NCBI RefSeq assembly: GCF_000224065.1
Contig: NZ_AFWT01000011.1
Coordinates: 1-64,000 of the forward strand
Origin: Thiorhodococcus drewsii AZ1
GTDB lineage: Bacteria > Pseudomonadota > Gammaproteobacteria > Chromatiales > Chromatiaceae
Length of the DNA: 64,000 nt
Reading direction: 5' to 3'
Positions 44,965 to 54,773 of the stretch are shown one piece after another (the first letter of the stretch is position 1; the number at the start of each line of letters is the position of its first letter). The notes under the pieces were generated by a model. It was given only the letters and a program-made list of their open reading frames with translations, made no database searches and was not told where the DNA came from. Position numbers and translations under genes: made by a program.

Positions 44965-45795
44965 ATGACCCTGTCCTCCAGCTCTTGCCCCCCCCAGATC
45001 ATGGGTATCCTCAACCTGACGCCTGACAGCTTCTCGGACGGTGGTCGCTATCTGGATCCCGCCGATGCCTTGGCTCGGGCGCTCCTGATGCTGGAAGAGG
45101 GCGCCGATATCATCGACGTTGGCGGCGAGTCGACACGTCCAGGATCCCAGTCGGTCGCGGCGGAAGAGCAGATCCGTCGCGTGCGCGGTGTCATTTGCCG
45201 CTTGCGGGAGCGTATCCCGGCCGAGGTGCCCATCAGCATCGACACGACCCTGTCCGAGGTGGCCGAATCGGCTTTGGATGCCGGTGCGAATTGGATCAAC
45301 GACATTTCGGCCGGGTTGGACGATCCGCACATGCTGGCTCTGGCCGCCGAACGCGAGGTGCCCATCGTGCTCATGCATCGCCAGGGTCGACCGGACCGGA
45401 TGCAGGACGATCCGTGCTATGGGGACGTTGTGACCGAGGTGCGCGATCATCTGGCCTCCAGGATCGAAGCGGCGTTGGCGGTCGGCGTGAAGACATCCAA
45501 TATCCTGCTCGATCCAGGTATTGGATTCGGCAAACGCTCCGAGCACAATCTGTCGCTGCTCGCGGGGCTTCAATGCTTGGTGGATTTCGGTTTTCCCGTC
45601 CTCCTCGGCACCAGCCGCAAGCGTTTTATGGGCGCTATCTGCGGTGGTGTCGAGCCGGCGGCGCTCATGCCGGCAACCTGTGCGACGACCACGATCGGCG
45701 TGATGGCGGGGGTGCGCGTCTTCCGTGTCCATGATGTCGCCGGTAATCGCCAGGCGGCGGATGTGGCTTGGGCGATCCGCAAGGCCGGGCTCTGA
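44965..45795 (+). CDS. folP: Dihydropteroate synthase
   Basis: A 276-residue enzyme joining p-aminobenzoate to the pterin diphosphate in folate synthesis. Motifs: MGILNLTPDSFSDGG, DVGGESTRPGS, ISIDTT, NDISAG, VLMHRQG (the common form is HMQG), LDPGIGFGKR and GTSRKRF. The start is uncertain: ATG 44965 (MTLSSSSCPPQIMGILN) is used; ATG 44878 would add 29 residues. Still longer extension reads IS481 debris. The usual neighbours ftsH and glmM are absent. Confidence 0.9.
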   Translation: MTLSSSSCPPQIMGILNLTPDSFSDGGRYLDPADALARALLMLEEGADIIDVGGESTRPGSQSVAAEEQIRRVRGVICRLRERIPAEVPISIDTTLSEVAESALDAGANWINDISAGLDDPHMLALAAEREVPIVLMHRQGRPDRMQDDPCYGDVVTEVRDHLASRIEAALAVGVKTSNILLDPGIGFGKRSEHNLSLLAGLQCLVDFGFPVLLGTSRKRFMGAICGGVEPAALMPATCATTTIGVMAGVRVFRVHDVAGNRQAADVAWAIRKAGL

Positions 45796-45923
45796 CCTGC
45801 GTTCTTGCTGCTTCGTCGGCCGTCAGGCGCGTCCTCTGGCTCGGCGTTTCTGCACCTTGGTGTACAATTCCCGCCCTGTCATGCCCTGGATCTTTGTGAG
45901 ACAGCAGACCCTGGGCCCTTCAG

Positions 45924-48512
45924 ATGTATCGGTCATGGGCGGAGTGGAATTTGGTTAAAGCATCCGATCCAGAAGCGGCGCATGCCCGTCTTCCGTCCGA
46001 CGCAAGCGAGAATCAGCCCAAGACATCAAGGACGTTGAGGCGTGTCCTGGGTGAGCGCGTGCGGCGACGTTCGGGTCGTGCGCCGCGTTCCGTGATCGGA
46101 TGGTTTCTGCACTTCCTCTCCAGTGCCTTCGGACAGCCGCTGCAGATCATGGCCATCGGTTTCGTCGGGGCGGCGGTCTTCATCAACGTCACCTTGCCGG
46201 AGATGCCGGACGTCGAGACCTTGCGCAACGTCCAGTTCAAGGAGCCGCTGCGCGTGTACGCGTCGGATGGCTCTCTGATCTCCGAATTCGGGATCCAGCG
46301 CCGCCGACCGGTTGCGCTCAAGGATGTGCCGCCAATCGTTATCCAGGCCTTTCTCGCCACCGAGGACAGCCGTTTCTTCGAGCACCAAGGGGTTGACGCG
46401 GTCGGCATGGGGCGGGCGCTGCTCAGCTATCTGCAGACCGGCACCAAGGCGCAGGGTGCCAGCACCATCAGCATGCAGGTCACGCGCAATTTCTTCCTCA
46501 CGCCGGAGAAGACCTTCCAGCGCAAGCTGATGGAGGTGCTGCTGACGCTCCATGTGGAGCAGACCCTGACCAAGGAGGAGATTCTCGAGCTCTATCTGAA
46601 CAAGATCTTCTTCGGGCACCGGGCCTATGGGATCAGCGCCGCTGCAGCGCTCTATTACGACAAGCCGCTCGATCGCCTCACCGTAGCCGAGGCGGCGATG
46701 CTGGCCGGTATTCCCAAGGCGCCCTCGGCCAATAATCCGACGACCAATCCCAAACGCGCGCTGGAGCGGCGCAATTACATCTTGGGACGCATGCTCGAAC
46801 TGGGATACATCGGTCAGGAGGAATACGCGATCTCGATCGCGACGCCCGATATGGCGAGCCTGCACCGCCGAGAACCGGACCTGGAGGCCGGCTATGTCGC
46901 CGAGATGACACGTGCCGAGATGATCCGTTTCTATGGCGAGGACGCGATCAATCAAGGCTACCGGGTGACCACCACCATCGATCCCCGTTTGCAGACGCAG
47001 GCCCAGGAGGCGGTGCGCGCCTCACTGAGGCGGTACGACCGGCGTCATGGCTACCGTGGCCCCGAGGACGTGGTCCAGATCGCCGGCATGAGCGAAGACG
47101 ACATGGACGCCTATCTCGCCAAGGCCATAGCGATTCCCGATCTGGTTCCAGCCCTGGTGACGCGGGTGAGCTCGCGCGGGGCGGATCTCTACCTCGGTGA
47201 GGGCAAGCGTCTCTCGCTCAGTGCCAAGCAGCTCTCCTGGGCCCGTAGCCGTCGCAACCTGGCACGCTGGCGCGGCCCGAAACGTCGCTCCTCCAACGCC
47301 GTTGCGACCGGTGATCTGATTCGCCTCAAGGAGGACGGGAAGGGTGGTTGGATCCTGAGCCAGATTCCGGCCGTTGCCGGGGCACTGGTCTCCGTCGATC
47401 CGCGCGATGGGGCGGTGCGTGCCCTGGTCGGCGGCTACGCCTATACAGAGACCAAGTTCAATCGCGCGATCGATATGCGCCGCCAGCCGGGATCCAGCTT
47501 CAAACCCTTCGTCTATGCCGCCGCACTCTCCAGGGGATGGACCCCGGCGAGCCTGGTGAAGGATCAGGCCGTCAAGCTGCCGCGCCGCGAGCGCTGGAAT
47601 CCCAAGAACGCCGACCACAAGGAGCTGGGCTCCATTCGTTTGCGCAAGGCGCTGGCTCTCTCGCGCAACCTGGCCAGCATCAATCTGCTGCAGAGTCTCG
47701 GGATCGAGGAGGCCCAGTCGTACATCGGACGGTTCGGGTTCGGCCCGGAGGCCATGCCCAAAGGACTCTCGATGGTGCTCGGCACCGGGGAACTCTCGCC
47801 GGTCAAGCTGGCCGAGGGCTATGCGGTGTTCGCCAATGGCGGCTATCACGTCATCCCCTATTTCATCCAGCGGATCGAGGATGGCAACGGACGGGTCCTG
47901 TTCCAGGCCAACCCGCCCAGCGCCTGTCTCGATTGCTGGTACACGCGGGGCTCGGACTCCGCGACGACCCAGGGCCTCGATCCGGCTCGTCAGGCCAAGC
48001 GGATCATCGATCCGCGCACCGCCTTTCAGATGACCTCTCTGCTGCGCGAGGTCGTCGAGCACGGCACCGGCCGACGCGCCTTGAAGCTCGATCGTCCCGA
48101 TATCGTCGGTAAAACGGGCACGACCAATGACGTTCGGGATTCCTGGTTCGCCGGATTCCAGGCGGATTTCGTCACCGTCGCCTGGATGGGGTTCGACGAT
48201 TTCGGCAAGCTCGGTCGCGGCGAGGGTGGCGGCAAGGCCGCGCTCGGGATGTGGGTCGATTTCATGAAGCAGGCGCTGGATGGGCATCCGGTCGCGACGC
48301 TCGATCCGCCATCCGGTCTGATCGAGGTACGTGTCGATCCGGTGCGCGGGGTGGAGACGACCGCCAAAAATGGAATTCTGGAGTACGTCCAAGAGGAATT
48401 CAGGCCCATGCAGGCCGCGTCGGAACCGGTCGCGGCCGAGTCGAGCGCCTCCAGTCGATCCTCTGCTTCGGTCAAACGCTCGGCGCCCCGGGTAATGGAC
48501 GATCTTTTCTGA
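45924..48512 (+). CDS. mrcA: Penicillin-binding protein 1A (bifunctional transglycosylase/transpeptidase)
   Basis: An 862-residue class A PBP of the inner membrane. A basic cytoplasmic tail of about 65 residues precedes one transmembrane helix (LQIMAIGFVGAAVFINVTLP). The GT51 glycosyltransferase domain has ATEDSRFFEHQGVD, GASTISMQVTRN, KRKLMEVLLTLHVE-type and IFFGHRAYGISAAA motifs. An OB-like insert follows, then the transpeptidase domain with RQPGSSFKPF (nucleophile Ser), the SRN-like motif in ALSRNLASINL and KTGTTNDVRDSWF. Length is usual. It polymerises and cross-links peptidoglycan. It stands alone in plus orientation. Confidence 0.95.
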   Translation: MYRSWAEWNLVKASDPEAAHARLPSDASENQPKTSRTLRRVLGERVRRRSGRAPRSVIGWFLHFLSSAFGQPLQIMAIGFVGAAVFINVTLPEMPDVETLRNVQFKEPLRVYASDGSLISEFGIQRRRPVALKDVPPIVIQAFLATEDSRFFEHQGVDAVGMGRALLSYLQTGTKAQGASTISMQVTRNFFLTPEKTFQRKLMEVLLTLHVEQTLTKEEILELYLNKIFFGHRAYGISAAAALYYDKPLDRLTVAEAAMLAGIPKAPSANNPTTNPKRALERRNYILGRMLELGYIGQEEYAISIATPDMASLHRREPDLEAGYVAEMTRAEMIRFYGEDAINQGYRVTTTIDPRLQTQAQEAVRASLRRYDRRHGYRGPEDVVQIAGMSEDDMDAYLAKAIAIPDLVPALVTRVSSRGADLYLGEGKRLSLSAKQLSWARSRRNLARWRGPKRRSSNAVATGDLIRLKEDGKGGWILSQIPAVAGALVSVDPRDGAVRALVGGYAYTETKFNRAIDMRRQPGSSFKPFVYAAALSRGWTPASLVKDQAVKLPRRERWNPKNADHKELGSIRLRKALALSRNLASINLLQSLGIEEAQSYIGRFGFGPEAMPKGLSMVLGTGELSPVKLAEGYAVFANGGYHVIPYFIQRIEDGNGRVLFQANPPSACLDCWYTRGSDSATTQGLDPARQAKRIIDPRTAFQMTSLLREVVEHGTGRRALKLDRPDIVGKTGTTNDVRDSWFAGFQADFVTVAWMGFDDFGKLGRGEGGGKAALGMWVDFMKQALDGHPVATLDPPSGLIEVRVDPVRGVETTAKNGILEYVQEEFRPMQAASEPVAAESSASSRSSASVKRSAPRVMDDLF

Positions 48513-48585
48513 GTCCGCTGGCCTCCAAGCCGATGTTGATCCCGGCGTGGTCAGGGTTGTGAGGCCATTTGTGCCCCGAGCTTGT

Positions 48586-48613
48586 TTGAATCTCGCGTCC
48601 GCAGCGGTAGACT
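48586..48613 (+). promoter_or_regulatory. Candidate promoter of the aminotransferase gene
   Basis: TTGAAT (48586-48591) and TAGACT (48608-48613) are separated by 16 bases, 40 bases before the start codon. Both hexamers match the sigma-70 consensus only partly. Confidence 0.35.
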
Positions 48614-48652
48614 CTTAACCTTTTCACCCAACCACCATCAACGAGGTCCTCC

Positions 48653-49855
48653 GTGGTCGCCCCCGAGTCAGATTTCCACCGCATCAAGCGGTTGCCACCC
48701 TACGTCTTCAATATCGTCAACGAATTGAAGGCCGAGGCACGAGCGCGGGGGGAGGACATCATCGATTTCGGCATGGGGAATCCCGACCAGCCGACACCCC
48801 AGCATATCGTCGACAAGCTGGTCGAGGCATCGGCCCGCAAGGACACCCACCGTTATTCGGTGTCGCGCGGTATTCCGCGCCTGCGCCGCGCGATCTGTCA
48901 CTGGTACCGCGATCGTTTCGACGTGCATCTGGATCCGGAGACCGAGGCGATCGTGACCATCGGCTCCAAGGAGGGTCTGGCCCATCTGGCTCTCGCCACC
49001 ATGAGTGCCGGGGATACGGTCCTGGTTCCCAACCCGGCCTATCCGATTCATCCCTATGGTTTCATCATCGCTGGCGCCGACGTGCGGCACGTGCGATTGA
49101 CGCCGGAGGTCGATTTTTTCGAGGAGCTGCAGAAGGCGATCCAGGAGTCTTGGCCCAAGCCCAAGATGCTGGTCATCAACTTCCCCGGTAATCCGACCAC
49201 CCAATGCGTTGATCTGGATTTCTTCCAGAAGGTCATCGACATCGCCAGCGAGCACGGCATCTGGGTGGTGCACGACATCGCCTATGGCGATATCGCCTTC
49301 GACGGCTATAAGCCGCCGTCGATTCTGCAGGTTCCGGGGGCGAAGGAGATCGCCGTCGAATTCTTCTCCATGTCCAAGAGCTACAACATGCCCGGCTGGC
49401 GTGTCGGCTTCATGTGCGGCAACAAGACCCTGGTCTCGGCGCTCGCGCGCATCAAATCCTATCTGGATTACGGTACCTTCACGCCGATCCAAATCGCGGC
49501 CATCGCCGCCCTGGAGGGACCGCAGGACTGCGTGCGTGAGATCAGCGACATGTATCAGAGCCGGCGCGACGTGCTCTGCTCGGGTCTCGATGCGGCAGGC
49601 TGGCCGATCGAGCCGCCCAAGGCCACCATGTTCGTCTGGGCCCCGATCCCGGAGCCGTATCGCCACATGGGCTCGCTCGAATTCTCCAAAAAGCTTCTGC
49701 GCGAGGCCAAGGTGGCCGTATCGCCCGGAATCGGTTTCGGCGAGTACGGCGACAACCACGTTCGTTTCGGCCTGATCGAAAACGAGCACCGCATCCGTCA
49801 GGCCGTCCGTGGCATCAAGGAGATGTTCCGTCGGGATTCGCGCGCAGGGGCCTGA
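48653..49855 (+). CDS. alaC: Alanine transaminase-type class I aminotransferase
   Basis: A 400-residue PLP enzyme of the AlaC group. [20 protein letters not shown] at the start, [35 protein letters not shown] and the PLP lysine in [17 protein letters not shown] are all characteristic. AlaC makes alanine from pyruvate and glutamate. Start is GTG with GAGG upstream. The next gene, hom, begins 148 bases on behind a structured leader; the alaC-hom(-thrC) order is common in proteobacteria. Confidence 0.9.
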   Translation: MVAPESDFHRIKRLPPYVFNIVNELKAEARARGEDIIDFGMGNPDQPTPQHIVDKLVEASARKDTHRYSVSRGIPRLRRAICHWYRDRFDVHLDPETEAIVTIGSKEGLAHLALATMSAGDTVLVPNPAYPIHPYGFIIAGADVRHVRLTPEVDFFEELQKAIQESWPKPKMLVINFPGNPTTQCVDLDFFQKVIDIASEHGIWVVHDIAYGDIAFDGYKPPSILQVPGAKEIAVEFFSMSKSYNMPGWRVGFMCGNKTLVSALARIKSYLDYGTFTPIQIAAIAALEGPQDCVREISDMYQSRRDVLCSGLDAAGWPIEPPKATMFVWAPIPEPYRHMGSLEFSKKLLREAKVAVSPGIGFGEYGDNHVRFGLIENEHRIRQAVRGIKEMFRRDSRAGA

Positions 49856-49874
49856 TCCCACATTCTGAAATTTG

Positions 49875-49963
49875 GAACCGCGAAGGTTCGTGCCGCCTGG
49901 CATGCCGAAGTTGCATGCCAGGCCATGTGGCGCGCGCCCCCGATGGGGACGGCCATCTGGGGG
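49875..49963 (+). promoter_or_regulatory. Structured leader with three consecutive hairpins before hom
   Basis: Three stem-loops fill the 148-base gap: GAACC/GGTTC (49875-49889), a perfect 10-bp CCTGGCATGC/GCATGCCAGG with a seven-base loop (49896-49922), and CCCCCGATGG paired with CCATCTGGGGG with one bulged T (49937-49963). No T-run follows any of them. No Thr/Ile-rich leader peptide was found. It could be a riboregulator or an mRNA-stabilising structure. Confidence 0.5.
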
Positions 49964-50003
49964 TACGCCTGTGCGGTCCATCAAGGCTATTGAGGTGAGA
50001 TGA

Positions 50004-51320
50004 ATGGAACCGGTGAAGGTCGGATTGTTGGGTCTTGGGACAGTCGGGGGCGGGACGGTCGAAGTCCTGACCTCGAATGCGGCCGAGATCGCGCGACGCG
50101 CCGGACGCGGCATCGAGATCGCATTCGCTGCGGCGCGTGAATATCGCCCCGAGAGCATCAATGGGTTGGATCGCATCGGTCGAATCGGCGATGACGCCTT
50201 CGCCGTGGTCGAGGATCCGGAGATCGAGATCGTCATCGAGCTGATCGGGGGCTATTCCCCGGCGCGCGAACTGGTGCTCAAGGCGATCGAGAACGGCAAA
50301 CACGTGGTGACCGCCAACAAGGCGCTGATCGCCAAGCATGGCAACGAAATCTTTGCCGCGGCGCGCGAGCGCGGCGTGGTCGTTGGGTTCGAGGCGGCGG
50401 TTGCCGGTGGTATCCCCATCATCAAGGCGCTGCGCGAGGGCTTGGCCGCCAATCATATCGAATGGATCGCCGGCATCATCAACGGTACCGGCAACTTCAT
50501 TCTCACCGAGATGCGCGACAAAGGCCGCGATTTCGCCGACGTGCTGGCCGAGGCCCAGGCGCTGGGCTATGCCGAGGCGGATCCGACCTTCGACGTCGAG
50601 GGGATCGACGCGGCGCACAAGCTCACCATCATGGGCTCGCTGGCCTTTGGCATCCCCTTGCAGTTCGAGCGCTGCTTCACCGAAGGGATCTCCAAGATCG
50701 GCGCGATGGATGTCGTCTATGCCGCCGAGCTGGGCTACCGGATCAAGCATCTGGGAATCGCCCGGCGTTCCGAGACCGGAATCGAACTGCGGGTGCATCC
50801 GACGCTGGTCCCTGAACGGCGTCTGTTGGCCAATGTCGATGGGGTCATGAACGCGGTGCTGGTCAAGGGCGATGCCGTAGGGCCGACGCTCTATTACGGG
50901 GCCGGTGCCGGCGCGCTGCCAACCGCATCCGCTGTGGTGGCTGACCTGGTCGACGTGGTGCGTAGTCTCACCACGGATCCAAACAACCGCGTGCCTCATC
51001 TCGGCTTTCAGCCGGACGCGCTGGCCGATACGCCGGTGCTGCGTATCGAAGAGGTCGAGACCGCCTATTATCTGCGGATCTTCGCGCTGGATCAGCCGGG
51101 TGTCATGGCACGCATTGCCAGCATCCTCGGCGAGCAGGGCATCAGTATCGAGGCCATCAAGCAGAAGGAGCCCGGAGAGGGCGAGACCTATGTGACCATG
51201 GTGATGCTGACCCACCGCGTGCTCGAAGGCCGCATGAACGAGGCGATTGCCCGCATTGAGGCGCTCGATTCAGTGCAGGAACCGGTCATGCGGATCCGCA
51301 TGGAAACCCTGTCGGGCTGA
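50004..51320 (+). CDS. hom: Homoserine dehydrogenase
   Basis: A 438-residue enzyme reducing aspartate semialdehyde to homoserine for threonine and methionine. NAD(P)-binding GLLGLGTVGGGTVEVL, catalytic-domain segments VTANKALIAKHG, FEAAVAGGIPIIKALREGL, NGTGNFILTEM and DPTFDVEGIDAAHK are present, and the last 90 residues are an ACT domain (YYLRIFALDQPGVMARIASI), normally for threonine feedback. Monofunctional type, without aspartokinase. A strong hairpin follows; thrC is not adjacent. Confidence 0.96.
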   Translation: MEPVKVGLLGLGTVGGGTVEVLTSNAAEIARRAGRGIEIAFAAAREYRPESINGLDRIGRIGDDAFAVVEDPEIEIVIELIGGYSPARELVLKAIENGKHVVTANKALIAKHGNEIFAAARERGVVVGFEAAVAGGIPIIKALREGLAANHIEWIAGIINGTGNFILTEMRDKGRDFADVLAEAQALGYAEADPTFDVEGIDAAHKLTIMGSLAFGIPLQFERCFTEGISKIGAMDVVYAAELGYRIKHLGIARRSETGIELRVHPTLVPERRLLANVDGVMNAVLVKGDAVGPTLYYGAGAGALPTASAVVADLVDVVRSLTTDPNNRVPHLGFQPDALADTPVLRIEEVETAYYLRIFALDQPGVMARIASILGEQGISIEAIKQKEPGEGETYVTMVMLTHRVLEGRMNEAIARIEALDSVQEPVMRIRMETLSG

Positions 51321-51348
51321 TTCTTTCCCCCATCCTATACGTTCGATC

Positions 51349-51373
51349 GCGCCCCGTCGTTGTGGCGGGGCGC
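51349..51373 (+). terminator. Hairpin after hom
   Basis: GCGCCCCG (51349-51356) pairs perfectly with CGGGGCGC (51366-51373), and the outer GATC on each side can extend the stem after a bulge. No T-run, so termination would be weak or Rho-dependent. Confidence 0.45.
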
Positions 51374-51729
51374 TCGATCTCCTGTTCGATTACTGACCGA
51401 CGTTCTGCCGCAATGGCGAATCGATCGGGTGACCTCAGGCGTTTCATCCGCGACACCCGATTTGGCGCAACCGCGTCTTGGTGCAGAATTCATTCACCGT
51501 GTTTTCAATAGAATTTTCATCCGTGCTTTGGTGCTATAGCCGCCGCCGTTGATATCATGCTCGCGCGATCGAGTTTGGAGCTGGCTCGTTTGGTGTGGTG
51601 CTGCTGGCAAGCGGTCATTCGTATGGCATGATCTCTTGTACGGCGGGCGCGACAGATCCATTCGGAGGTCGGTTTGATGTCAAGGATCCAGGGTTCGGCC
51701 ATGGGCGCGGTTTGCGACTCCATCGGAAG
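51374..51729. other. Intergenic region of about 355 bases
   Basis: An in-frame extension of the GGDEF gene reaches back to 51595, but the residues before 51730 are unlike a signal peptide. Nothing else is recognised. It should contain the promoter of the GGDEF gene. Confidence 0.35.
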
Positions 51730-53976
51730 ATGTCACCGGGGCGGGCGCGGCAGCGTGCGACAGTGAGATACCTCTTTGCCGCGCTCTTGACGCTGATCTG
51801 TTGGCCGCAGTGGCAATCGTGCTGGGCGGGCGTCGAGATCGAGGTGGATCAGGGCTGGGAGTATCGCTGGGGCGATTCGCCCTTCACGGCGGATGGGGAG
51901 CCTGTCTGGGCGCAGGAGGAGGCATCGGATCAATGGTCCTCCATTGTCTTTCCCTCCAATCCGCCAGGGCGTGGATCGCAGACGAATGTCTGGTACCGCG
52001 TGATCCTGCCAGATGGGGATTGGCGCGATCCGGTGCTCTATATCTTCAGTGTCGATCTGATCGTCGAGGTCTATCTCGATGGTCGCAAGATCTATCAATT
52101 CGGCCATTTCGACCAGGCGGGTAAGGGGCGGTTCGAGGGTTGGCCCTGGCACATGATTCCGCTTCCGGTCGATTGCTCGGGAAAGCGGCTCTATTTCCGT
52201 ATCTATTCCGATTACCAGGACATCGGTCTATGGGGGCAGATCCGAATCATGGAGCGGGTGGATCTCCTGCAGGAGATCGTTCGCAACTCGATCGAGCGTC
52301 TGGTCACCAGCGGCATCTCGATTCTGATTGCCTTCCTGTCGCTGATCTTCGGGCTATTTAATCGGGAACGCGGCAATTTCGGCTCCATCGCGCTCTTCGC
52401 CCTGGCCTCTGGGTGCATGGTCCTCAGCGGCAGTCAGCTCAATCTCCTGCTTTTCGACCGCCCGCTATTCTGGGATTACATGGGCGCGATCAGCTATTAC
52501 ACGGTCCCGGTGGCCATGGTCATCCTGCTGGAGCGCTGGCTGAAACCGATCCGGGTGCCGTGGATGGGCTTGATCTGGAGGTTTCATCTTCTCTATCTGG
52601 TCGGGGCCGTCGGCCTGTCGCTGGCGGGGGTCGTATCGCTCGCTGATACCTATCCGATTTTCGATGGATGCTTTGCGATCTCCTTGACGCTGTTGCTGAT
52701 TCCAGCGGTCCAGATTGCTGCGCGCGGTAGCAGCGATCAGAAGGCGCTCCTGGCGGCCTACGCCGTGCTGAGTCTGCTGCTCCTGCTCGACATGGCGGTC
52801 GCGCATAGCCTGGTGCATTGGTTTCAGGTGCCGATCGCCTGGGGGGCGCTCGCATTTTCTCTGGCGGTCGTCATCATCTCCTTGCGTCACTATGCGCGCA
52901 CCCAAACGGCCTTGCGGGCGATGAACGTCTCCTTGGAGCAGGAAGTCAGGAAACGCACGGCTGCGCTCGCCAGGCTGGTGCGCCGCGAGCGGCAACGCGC
53001 GAGGATGCTTGGAATCGAGAACAAGAAGCGTGCGGAACTCGAAAACATACTCACCGATCTTCAGAACAGTGGCGGGGTGATCGAGGCGAATGAGATCCTG
53101 ATCCGCTGTCTTCCGGCACTCTGTCGGCCCCTCGCCGGGGCCTATTACCAGCGCGATGAGCCCGAAGGCGTCTATCGTCTGCTGGACTTCTGGCTCGATC
53201 CTTCCGGCCCGGATAGAGCGCCGCCGCCCGTGTCGGTTTCGGCCACTGAGGTGTTTCGTCTGTTGTCCGATGACAACCACTGGCGTCTTCCACTCCTCTA
53301 TGAGGATCCTCGCCGTGGCGAGTGCGAATTGGGCATGCTGTGGCTGCGGATACCGGAGGCTCCGATCGACGGAGAACTCTCGGGTACCGGGACCTCATGG
53401 CGGCAGCTCATCGATTTGGGGCTGGAGAAGATCGGTCTCGTCTTCTCGCAGCTGAGTTTGCATTCAGAGCTTCGCCGACTGTCCTACGAGGACGGTCTGA
53501 CCGGGGTCAAGAATCGCCGTTTTCTCGACGAGGTGTTCAGTCGAGAAGCCGCGCTGGCCAAGAGGCACGGTCGAGCCCTCTCGGTCATCATGTGCGACGT
53601 CGACCATTTCAAGCGTTTCAATGACACCTATGGCCACGCCGCTGGCGATGTCGTGCTCAAGCGGGTCGCCGGGCTGCTCGCGAGTGTCTTTCGTCAGACC
53701 GACCTGATCTGCCGTTACGGCGGCGAGGAATTCTGCGTCCTCATGCCTGGGACGCAGGTCGAGGGATGTCAGCAACGCGCTGAGGATCTGCGGCAGCGTG
53801 TCGAGTCGGAGTCCTTCGAGTACGAGGGGCACGCGCTCGGACCACTCACCATTTCCGTCGGCATCGCCGCCTGGCCCGAGATGCCGATTGCGCCCGAGTC
53901 GCTGATCGTCTTTGCCGACCAGGCGCTCTATCGGGCCAAACAGTCGGGACGGAACCGGGTCGAAATCTACCATTAA
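51730..53976 (+). CDS. 7TM diguanylate cyclase (7TMR-DISM type with GGDEF)
   Basis: A 748-residue membrane protein. From ATG 51730 a signal/anchor segment is followed by a beta-rich periplasmic domain (about 30-190) of the 7TMR-DISM extracellular kind (QTNVWYRVILP, IVEVYLDGRKIYQFG). Seven hydrophobic helices lie between about 195 and 400, then a coiled coil (about 405-450), a GAF-like region and the GGDEF domain (about 580-748). The active loop is RYGGEEF, with the inhibitory site RQTD five residues before, and DVDHFKRFNDTYGHAAGD. It should make c-di-GMP with product inhibition, perhaps feeding the PilZ proteins elsewhere in the window. Confidence 0.87.
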   Translation: MSPGRARQRATVRYLFAALLTLICWPQWQSCWAGVEIEVDQGWEYRWGDSPFTADGEPVWAQEEASDQWSSIVFPSNPPGRGSQTNVWYRVILPDGDWRDPVLYIFSVDLIVEVYLDGRKIYQFGHFDQAGKGRFEGWPWHMIPLPVDCSGKRLYFRIYSDYQDIGLWGQIRIMERVDLLQEIVRNSIERLVTSGISILIAFLSLIFGLFNRERGNFGSIALFALASGCMVLSGSQLNLLLFDRPLFWDYMGAISYYTVPVAMVILLERWLKPIRVPWMGLIWRFHLLYLVGAVGLSLAGVVSLADTYPIFDGCFAISLTLLLIPAVQIAARGSSDQKALLAAYAVLSLLLLLDMAVAHSLVHWFQVPIAWGALAFSLAVVIISLRHYARTQTALRAMNVSLEQEVRKRTAALARLVRRERQRARMLGIENKKRAELENILTDLQNSGGVIEANEILIRCLPALCRPLAGAYYQRDEPEGVYRLLDFWLDPSGPDRAPPPVSVSATEVFRLLSDDNHWRLPLLYEDPRRGECELGMLWLRIPEAPIDGELSGTGTSWRQLIDLGLEKIGLVFSQLSLHSELRRLSYEDGLTGVKNRRFLDEVFSREAALAKRHGRALSVIMCDVDHFKRFNDTYGHAAGDVVLKRVAGLLASVFRQTDLICRYGGEEFCVLMPGTQVEGCQQRAEDLRQRVESESFEYEGHALGPLTISVGIAAWPEMPIAPESLIVFADQALYRAKQSGRNRVEIYH

Positions 53977-54019
53977 CCGCTGATTGGCGGCTTCCGTCCT
54001 CTCTGCGTTTGAGTTGTGC

Positions 54020-54583
54020 TCAGACGTCCCGCCGTTTGTAGCCGCTGATCATGCCGGCGATGAGGTTTTCGCCATGGGCGAAACTGGAGAAGAGCACCCC
54101 GCCCACATGGGCCAGGATCAGGCCAAGCGAGAGGAAGGCGAAGAATTCGTGGACCTCTTCCAGCGCCTCTCCCTCGAATCCGCGCGCATCGACGAGCGAG
54201 AGCCCTGTCAGTCCGGTCGCACCGATGCTGATCAGGAGCGCCAGGATCATGGCGCCACCCGCCGGGTTGTGTCCGAGATAGCGTGGTGCGCGGAAGGCGA
54301 TGGCGTCCTTGATGTAGGCGAACACCGCACCAGGTCCGCGTACGAAGTCGGTGAAGCGTGCGTGACGGGTTCCGATCAGGCCCCAGAGGATACGTACCCC
54401 AATGAGGCCGAGCGCCAGATAGCCCGCCCAGATATGCACGCCGAGCAGTTCGTCCTCGACGATGAAGGCCGTCGCGAAGGCCGCGACCAGGGTCCAGTGG
54501 AAGACTCTGACCAATGGGTCCCAGACTCGGACCCGTGTTTCGGGTTGCGGACCGGTCTTGGCTTGAGCGATGTCTGTATGCAT
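54020..54583 (-). CDS. Cytochrome b561 domain protein (Ni/Fe-hydrogenase b-type cytochrome family)
   Basis: A 187-residue membrane cytochrome with four helices. Probable heme-b histidines are in RVFHWTLVAAF, LGVHIWAGYLALG, EVHEFFAF and ILAHVGGVLFSSF. VRVWDPLVRVFHW is the family opening. The start at 54583 (GAGG upstream) is taken rather than 54649, which adds a polar tail. It would pass electrons between quinone and a c-type cytochrome. A small cytochrome c gene lies 1.2 kb upstream on the same strand, beyond rsgA. Confidence 0.85.
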   Translation of the reverse strand: MHTDIAQAKTGPQPETRVRVWDPLVRVFHWTLVAAFATAFIVEDELLGVHIWAGYLALGLIGVRILWGLIGTRHARFTDFVRGPGAVFAYIKDAIAFRAPRYLGHNPAGGAMILALLISIGATGLTGLSLVDARGFEGEALEEVHEFFAFLSLGLILAHVGGVLFSSFAHGENLIAGMISGYKRRDV

Positions 54584-54773
54584 GGATGGGGTTCCTCGGT
54601 GGATGTGGATGATCGATCGCGTTCTCTGAGTGACGCGATCTGAGGCCAAGATAGGGGATGGCCCCTGACCGAGCGCTATCGGGGACTGTCAGCATTCGGT
54701 CAGCCGAGGAACGGGAGGAGGGAAGGGGGCGTGCGCCAATCCCTGGCGCCTTCGCATCATCGTGCCTGTGCGT

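Noticed and set aside
49896-49922. Perfect hairpin between alaC and hom as a simple terminator
   Set aside because: No T-run follows and two further stems continue towards hom, so a leader structure is more likely than an alaC terminator.
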